Assembly: GCA_031216915.1 (NCBI GenBank)
Contig: CM062290.1
Location: 164,650,453-164,714,452 of the forward strand
Source: Pictodentalium vernedei
Lineage: Eukaryota > Mollusca > Scaphopoda > Dentaliida > Dentaliidae
Length of the DNA stretch: 64,000 nucleotides
Direction of reading: 5' to 3'
Made by a program: the position numbers and the translations under genes. Numbering within the stretch: the stretch's first letter is position 1; every line of letters starts with the position of its first letter. Below, one piece after another: positions 51,901 to 60,900 of the stretch. Under the pieces are notes generated by a model. That model saw only the letters and a program-made list of their open reading frames with translations. It did no database searches and had not been told where the DNA came from.

Positions 51901-54900
51901 TTATTCACTTATCAGGAGTGTTCAATTAACAAGGATTTGGTCACTTTTCTGTATTTTAAAGATAAATCAATTAAGGATATATTCTACAATATCTTGTTTT
52001 TACGGAGCTCATTGACCACATTTGGCCACGAGTTGTTCTCCAGAAATATTATTTTATTATCAGTTCTGGTACGAATACGGTAGCAGACGTCCAGGAACCA
52101 TTGGTACCTGCTGTCAAGTCTGTGAATGGATTGTATATATTTTTCATGTTCTATACATCACACCTTCATTTGGGTGTATAGTTTGTGTATATTTAATTTG
52201 CATTTATGTTATATCAGATGTGGGAATTTCAAAGTAAACAAATTTCTCTTACTTATATAGCAACTTAAGGAAACTCCATACAAATATAAGATAGACTCGC
52301 CCATTTCACCGTGTACAATAGTTATAGGACCCTACCATTCAGGGAGTCGAGGTTAAACAGGTTTAATATCCCAACTCTGTTTGCAAAAAATAAAAACAAA
52401 GCAGAATCGTGACTTTTAAATTAACAGCCATCCGAAATTATCTGAGTGGGTTTTATATCATTTGATAAATTATGGATGCTGAAAAGTATAGACAAGACAC
52501 CACCGTGTATCGGTCTGTATTGAAATGTCTTGCGCACAATTAATGAGTCAAACCATTTTGTGCCAAAGCAGTATCTTATGCGCATAAATCTCTACGGAAG
52601 ATAATTAAATGTCTAATCGAATTCATTGGTTAGAGCTAACATTGGACTTCAGATCGAAATGTCATAGATTCGATTCTGGCGCTCTCCATCTGTCGTCGTG
52701 TTCTTTGGTATGACACGTAATCCAACTGCCCAAATAGGAGCACGGTGACGTAGTGTGGTAAGGCACACTGCATGTCTATCATATACATGCCTTCAACCGA
52801 TGCTACCGATGCTTGTGTCGGGTTAGTAAGTTGAAGAGTTCTACAGTTACTCGCTATTGATCGGTAGTTCTCTCTGGATACTCGGACTTCCTCCATCCTA
52901 AACCCTTTACCTAACCAGCTCGTTCCAATGAGGAGTTGTAAGCTATGTTCTGAGGGCAAAAATTGAATATAATGAAAATTGAATAGTAGTTTTAGTAAAT
53001 AGCGCTTGCCGTTTTTGGCCGTTACGTTGGGTAAAGGGTTACAATTCTTCGACATATGACACTGGCTGTTCAAAGTGTGGTTAAACCCACAATAAATTAA
53101 TTGAAATTAGTTACCCAACCAGGTTTTGAAATATACAGGTTTTGAAATATACAATTTATAAAAGGTAAGGTGTGTTTATCAATTCTTCCCACACACCCGA
53201 CTATTGTTTTTCAAACGCATGTCAGTTTCAATATTTTTTCTTTTTGCTTTGAAGGTTAAAAGCATCAGATATTATGGAGAGATCTGTTGTATATATCTAC
53301 CAGCAAACCCATGTCGGTATTCTGGAACAAATATTGAAAACTACGGTACACAACGCCTATCCCGTTGTGAATGAAATTGCCATGATTTCGTCGGAGAACG
53401 AAGTAAGTGATATATACTATTTCAAAAAAGTAGGGCATATCCAAACTGATGTTGATATTTTCAGAAAATGGTATTGGATACGCGTGATTGGACACATCAG
53501 TATGTTACCAAGCTTAGTGTGGATCATCAATGTCACCGGTCCACGAAAATTTCGTGCAGGTTTTTCGCACCAGCGCCGTGTTAATGTCTGTTGGGTACGT
53601 TTGGAAATTTTCATTTGTACTGGACGGACTCTTTCGGAGGTCTCATCGTTCTTTTCTGCGTTTAAACTCGTTCATCAGTATTTTCAGATCGAAACGTAAC
53701 TTTTGAGGTATGCGAAGACACGTGACGAACGATTAGTGCCGTTGGCATGTTGGAAGCTGGCAACAGACAAAATGCAGTGGCTCAAATTCTCAACGTTACT
53801 CAATCGGTGATTAGGAGGTTGTGGTCAAGCTACCGCGAGACAGGCAATGTTGATGACAAACGTCGGTCAGGTCATCCAAGGGCGACAACTCCTAACCAAG
53901 ATCGTTTTATCCGAACCACAGCATTACGTAACCGCCATCAATGTACCTCAGAACTTGAACAGCAGCTGCACCGAGCGACAGATGTGCGAGACAGTGGTCA
54001 GACTATCCGAAATCGCCTACACAGCTGGAATTTGTACGCTCAACGACCTCGAATAATTCCACGTTTGACTGAACGTCACGCTGCAGCAAGGCGTAATTGG
54101 TGTGGAACAGCGCTGGGACAATTGTCGTTTGAGCAACATCATGCTTTCCGATGAATCGAGGTTCACTCTCGACTTCGACTATAGTCGAAACAGAGTGTGG
54201 CGGCGGCGGAACGAACGATATCATGCTGTAACCGTTAGTCAGCACAATCGTATTGGTGGTGGATCAGTTATGGGGTGGGGTGGCATAACCACGACAAGCA
54301 GAACAGCATTACATGTCATCCAAGGGCGTGTCACCGGGCAGTACTACCGTGACAACATGTTAGCAGCTCATGTGGTACGATTTGCGCGACGTCACGACCG
54401 TCAATTCATTTTGCAAGATGCCAATGCAAGAGCACACAGGGCCCGTGTCGCTACAAAGTGATCTTGCGACCCAGGCGTGATCAGGTCGAAATTCTTGGTT
54501 CGGTTTGTCTGCCAAAAGTACTGTAAAATCTCACCTGTCTGAAAAAGGAACGCAAAAACATTTATCTCATACACAATTGTCGTTTGGTTTTTTTATGTTT
54601 CATCTTGAAATGGCAATATTTTAATTACAAATCTCGGTTCACTGATGGGGATGCGTCACAATCTAATTACAATCCTATCGAGAGAGAGACCATTTCTTTG
54701 CAATTACAAAACTCAAAGTCATCACTTTGGGATTTTGAAGGAGGAAGTTGCTTCATTCCTGATCATGTTAGGTGTTGAACTCAGAATTTCAACGAGCACT
54801 GTTCATTTTTATTCTTAATACTCACATGTTCATCAAAAACTGACAGCTTATATCTCACACAAATTTAATGGCCACCTTAATAATAAAACGGTTGATTGTT

Positions 54901-57900
54901 CAACCCACGGCTTATGACTTTCAATGAAACGTGATCGTTCAAGTAAGTAATCGCAACCTAATTTTTCATAATTCTGCTATTTTAATCTCTTAGTCTAGTA
55001 ATATCTGTCTCGAAAGAATTTTATTACTTTTCGACATGTGATATTTCATTTTATTGTGTTGATAGCTTATAACAGAATCAATTGAAATAGCCCCAGTCCA
55101 AAAGTACATGGAGAGTGTATTTCTTCTAAAACACTCGTGGAGTGGAGTTTCCAGCCAAGCAATAACTCCCATTCTGTGAGAAAACTTAAGAACTCCAAGC
55201 AAAATTTCAAGCAATGGACCTCCAGGTTCAACCCTCAGGTCCATTGGTTGAAATTTTGGAGATCTTTTGCACTGTCACCGGAATCATCAGTTGCTTGGAA
55301 ATTGCACTCCAGTCGTGATCCATGTAATGTATAATAAATACGTGGATAACAAATTTATTTGTATTTCCAGGCTTAAATTTACGACGATGTTATTAGTATG
55401 TCCACACTTCCAGTGTTTGATTTTGAATGGTTGAATACATAAATAAATTACTTTGCAGGTATGTGCGGAAAATGATACAATCAGTCATGACTCCGACAGG
55501 TAAGAATTCGTATTTTCCAGTTATCTACAATTTTATTAAACCAAGCTCTTCTCATCTTCCTTTTAATGGGGTAAGGATTATACCTTATCGATATTTCATT
55601 ATTAGTGTACTGAATATATAATATTGTTGATGACAAATTGCACATGCTGGATGGGGAAGAGCAGCACATGGTATTTTTATATACTGCCTTGCATCGATCA
55701 ACGTCAGTCTGCTGGAGGAATCCGTTATTGAAATGCCACCTAGAATGTTTTGTAAACTACGTATCTAATAGTTCCATCTCAATTTTAATTAACCCTTTGA
55801 GACACTAATTATCCAGACGTTCAAACGTCACTGGCAATTCAGTTTCTTCAACGTTTTTCAAAATGCGACTTCAAACGTCGGAAAGTACCAATAACAAGAT
55901 ATTTTTCACATAAGTGATTATCTGATTGAGGGCTAGATTATTTTTGGTGGTCTGAATATGTTATTCAAAAATTGTTTTATTACAAATTATTGGAGAGTGC
56001 CCACAGGCACTCTCCAATGATTTGTAATAAAACAAATTTATATAAACAAACTATGATTTGTGTTTGACTGAATATGAAATATAAGCAAGGAGTGTGTTGG
56101 CTTTTGCTCTGGTATCCTTATTTTTTTAAAGCCCTGATAGTGGCTTCTAGCATTCAACAAGTTAAGAAATCTTAACAGCAGGATTATATCATTGAACACT
56201 ACTCGGGAGAAAGTAGGAATTTGAGGTTAGAACTTTAAAAAATCGAAAAATAGTAACAAAACAAATGACCACAAAGTACCAACGTGCTGTTTGATTTCGT
56301 ACGTAATAACATGTACAAAAGTATCAAAAGGTTAAAAAACATATTGGCTCCACCCAAAAAGCGACGCACGTATATCATGGTTTTCTCTGTTCGGTTTTGA
56401 AATCATAACTCATCTACTGATGCCGAGATTGTGTTCTATATAGTACTGTCAGTACAAAAGCCGACCGTATTGTAGGGCTGCACGGTATATCGATAAACCG
56501 ATATATACCGGTATTCAAACCAATATCGATTGAATACCGGTGTAATTACAAAAATATCGGTTTAACGTCATTATTTGTTTATTCACAATTTAATTTTCAA
56601 GATGTCTTGAGTTTTTTAACTGTAGTCCCGACTGAATAATATTATCTCTTTATCCAAGGAATCGTCTGCTTGTGCACTCGTAATATACAAATTCAGCAGT
56701 TGAAAAAATAATTTTCAAAAATTGCATCAAACTATATCATGTGACCCCTCATTGGAACGAGCTCGTTGAGCTCGTTCCAATGAGGGGTCACATGATATAG
56801 TTTTGTTGAAATCTTTGGGGAAAATCTGATAAATTAATTTTGAAAATAATAAATTTTGATATCGTCTGCGTTGGGAAAGGTGTTTCGAACCGCATCATCA
56901 AGGCATGCTAATTCGTTCCGACTGTGATGCCTCGAGTCTCGATTGTGGTGCTTGTGTTCATTTTTCTAAACAGTTTTCGATATACCGGTATACCGCGGTA
57001 TTGTTTTGAATACCGATACCGGTATTCAGTTTTGAATATCGTGCAGCCCTACCGTATTGTGACTGGGTGGCCATCTGGCGAAAATTCTCTGCTCTTTGTT
57101 CAACAACACTGCAGATTCTAACCTGTGGAAAAAGACACTAAAACGCCTAATCTCAAATACTAGTTTCGATTCTTTTTCATGACTCATCTTGAGTTTTCAA
57201 TATTCTTCATCAATTTATTATGAAATCCACCGATGTAAATATGTCGCTACCATATTGCAATCATATCGCAATTCGACCGTGGGCGAGAACACTTGTGCGA
57301 TCACTGTACTGTATATCGTATTCACAAATCAACCTGCCCATAGCTACATGACAAACAGTACTGTGATGTACATTACCAGAACTCAGCCAGTGAATTTATA
57401 GTACAGCGATCGCTAAAACTGTCTCTTTCACATTCAAATCGCAATCCGGTCGCGACACAATTACTCCAGTGGGTCGAGATTTGATAAAACAAATATTGCG
57501 AAATCAAGATTAAATCAAGAAAAATGAACGAAAATGCATTCTAAGATTAAATGTTGTCGCATTCTTTTTTGACAAGTGATATTCTACAGGGAAGCAGTTC
57601 AAATTCTCGGGCCGCTTTTGTGATCACTGTGCGGTCGTGTGTAATTCGTTCCCAACTTTCCCAGTTTTCAGAACTTAAAAAGATGTAAATAAGTTACATA
57701 ACATTGTTGATTATCTGGCTCCAAAGTCAGTTCTTTACACGTCATTGGGGCGTTTAATAAAGTGTTTATTTTCCAATATTATGGCCACATCATGCTATAT
57801 TGCAGGAGTAACTATTATTACCGCTGTAAAAATAAACATACTAAAACCAAATTTAAACAGTGATACCTTTGAATTTCAATGATCATTAGTGGTATTTATT

Positions 57901-60900
57901 ATAGAACCGAGACGTAATGCATAATAAACACTGATTGGTGACGCACATGTTATGTGAGATGTAGTAATCATGACTGTTTCGTAATTTCTGTCCCATACAG
58001 ATGGTAAACGCAATAACAACCGGACAACAAACATCAATGTACACCTTTGCCGTCGCGAGTACCTTTTCACAGAGAGGAGTCGTGCTCTTTCGATATTTTG
58101 TTAATTTTTACAGCCTTGTTGGAGTTATAAATTATTGACAGTATACTGTATGGGATATTTTCAGACCATTTTCCGATGCCACATACCACTTAGCTGGTTA
58201 ACAGTCATAATGAAACTATTGTTACACTTGTTCGGGTGAGATTTGGAGATTTGCTTCGCTCAAGACATATTAAATGTTCATGTCTCACCACACAATATCA
58301 GCAACTGATAGCAAATATCTTGTCTGCACAGATAAAAACGAAATACGTAAACTTGCAAAACTTTCTTCTTTATTTCCACCGCGAACATCTAATAGTTAGT
58401 TCTCATTTTTTGCCATTATTAGGACCAAGGAAAGCCAATAAGTAGCCAAGTGATAGTGTTTTGAAAATCACAATTGGACAAGCAAGCCAGAAAATAAGCA
58501 GACTGTCATCTGCAAAATGAGGTCTCCAGAGGGTGAATTTGGTGATGCTACCCTGCACAGCAGGGTAGCATCACAAAATTTACCCTCTGTGAACCTCAGT
58601 CTGAATCAAGGTCTCAAGCCAAAACAGAAAGATGTACCTAGAGGATAAATTGGCCCACTCTATGGGATGCATTAGCGAATTCACCCTCTGGGGACCCCAT
58701 TTTGCAAATGACAGTTTTCTAATATTCAGGCTTGTGGACAAGCAACATATAATGCAGAGAGTGGTCCGTGCATGTCATCGTTAGATCCGTTTAGTATGCG
58801 ACGATTGGACACTTCAAATACGTGCGTAGAAGGTCCCGAGTAGAATGTTATCTGCAAATGAGAGAACTCGTGTCCTCGGGCAATATCAAGCTGGTATGCT
58901 TGCACGAGGGGTGGCTGAAAAGTTCGGTGTAACATTCAAATTGATCAGGATCAAGTTCGTACTCACATTTGCAATATGCGGCAGAGGTATTCACAAGTCA
59001 AGAGATGGATACACGCGATGTTTTTTTTATTCCAAGCACTCACAGATCAGTGATGGATGGTACCACGGACACTCTGCAGTGAATTTGTACGATACGATCA
59101 TTCATTTGTAAATGTATTAATTAATTTTCACGTGATATATTATTGCTGCTGTGTCAAATTTTGGTCATTTACACCGAAATGTTTGGGGTAGTTCAAAACT
59201 TTTTTGGATAGTATAATAGATCACTTACCGGAAAGACCGCACTATGCTCATTTCACTGGCGTTATTAGTCTAAAAATAACACGACAAGCAGACGGCATTC
59301 GCAATTTCTTCCCAAAATAACTGCTTTAAAACATACACACCTCTTGGAAAGGTGAAAAGTATGTATAAAACAATATGCTATGAGAAGTTCACTCGCTTAT
59401 TATGACGTTGTTAGTTTGCAGCCGTGGAGCCGCATTACCAGATATTCAGACTCCCTCCACAGAACGGCCTCACTGTGTTCATTCCAACACGACGGCATAT
59501 ATAGAGGATCTCTGGCGAGACAACCGAGGATCATATCGATTTTAGTGAACGAGGTTCAGAACTTTCATGTCAAATTATAACGAATTTGAGATTCTTTTTG
59601 TCACTTAACCCTTTACCCAACGTAACGGCCAAAACCGGCCAGCGTTATTCTCAAAAATCGTCAATTAATTTTCATTATTTTTTCATTTTTTGTCTCAAAA
59701 ACATACGTTATGACCCCTCATTGGAACGAGCTCGTCGAGCTCGTTGCAATTAGGGGTCATAACCTATGGTTTTGAGAAAAAAAATGAAAAAAATAGTTAT
59801 TCAAGAATTTCTTTGCAAGTGTCGTCTGCTTTTATGTGAGGTAAAGGGATAATGTGTAATTTAAACTTTTACCTAATGTAACGGCTAATTGACAAAAATT
59901 GACAAACAAATTTTATTATTTTTTCAACTTCTGCCTTGAAAACAGCTTATGGCCCCTCATTGAAACGAGCTCTCGTTCGAATGATTGGGTCATATCCTAT
60001 GTTTCGGAGGCAATAAAATGAAAAGGTTTAGTACAGGAGACCTGATGATAGAAGAAGAGTTGAAGAGAGACACTTTGTAGGATTTTGAGAACAAATTTTG
60101 GAATCGGCGCGATTGAAATCGAATGGAATCGAATTATGGGGACTTTTTCCAGTCAAATCGAATTTCGAAGCTTCCCAGTGCAATATCCTCTAGTTGTATA
60201 TTGTCATTATGACGTGTAAAGAGTTATGGGGTCATTCATTCTCTATTTTTGAACTACGTATCAAACATAACATTTTATCTAAGCAACTTAGATAACGTGC
60301 TACTGGGATATAATAAAACAAGATCCAAATAATCCCTAACAAACTTCCTTTTACGTTCACATTTCCCTCATTTCTTCTGCCGAAGCTCTTTTCAAATTTA
60401 ATTTCATAAAATGACAATTGAAAAATTGCTAAAGATCTCGTCCTGCAATTGTTTGCTTTGTTTACAGAATAAAGGTAAATTTCGGCTTATACTGGTTTAC
60501 ATGGCTATCAGCACCCTATTGCCACATTCCGAGAAAGGGGGCATTGTAAGCTCTAACGATGCGTGGCTATGTTACATGGCAGTAATTCCTATATTTCATA
60601 ACAGCCCTTATTTTATACGCAGTCCACATAGTTGTTGTAATTTTTAGATACACAACAATTTTCATGTATCTGTTGTATTGAACGACAGCGACAATCAATC
60701 ACCCATCCCATCTGGAAAGCAAAAAATGAAAATGTAGGAGTTTCTGCACGAAATTCGAATATTTTTATCTCAATGTTGCACATTTGACATTCTGTATAAC
60801 AATCCGCAGTAATGACATTAATGCGTTCCTTTATTTTGTTTAAATACTTAACTCTTAATTTCAAAAGATACAGTTACATGTTCATGGATATTTAAATATT

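Noticed and set aside
53520-53600. Terminal inverted repeat for the second Tc1 copy (ACGAAAATTTCGT)
   Set aside because: It is a short self-palindrome with no matching partner beyond 54480, so the element borders remain undefined.
6250-59852. Many near-identical palindromes spaced along the window, superficially CRISPR-like
   Set aside because: Spacing is irregular (kilobases), each palindrome lies inside a TTAA-flanked element, and the genome is eukaryotic.
60468-60474. 7-nt microexon AATAAAG with splice-like borders
   Set aside because: It would fix the reading phase, but such motifs are expected by chance in AT-rich introns. Kept only as a possibility in the splice-choice finding.
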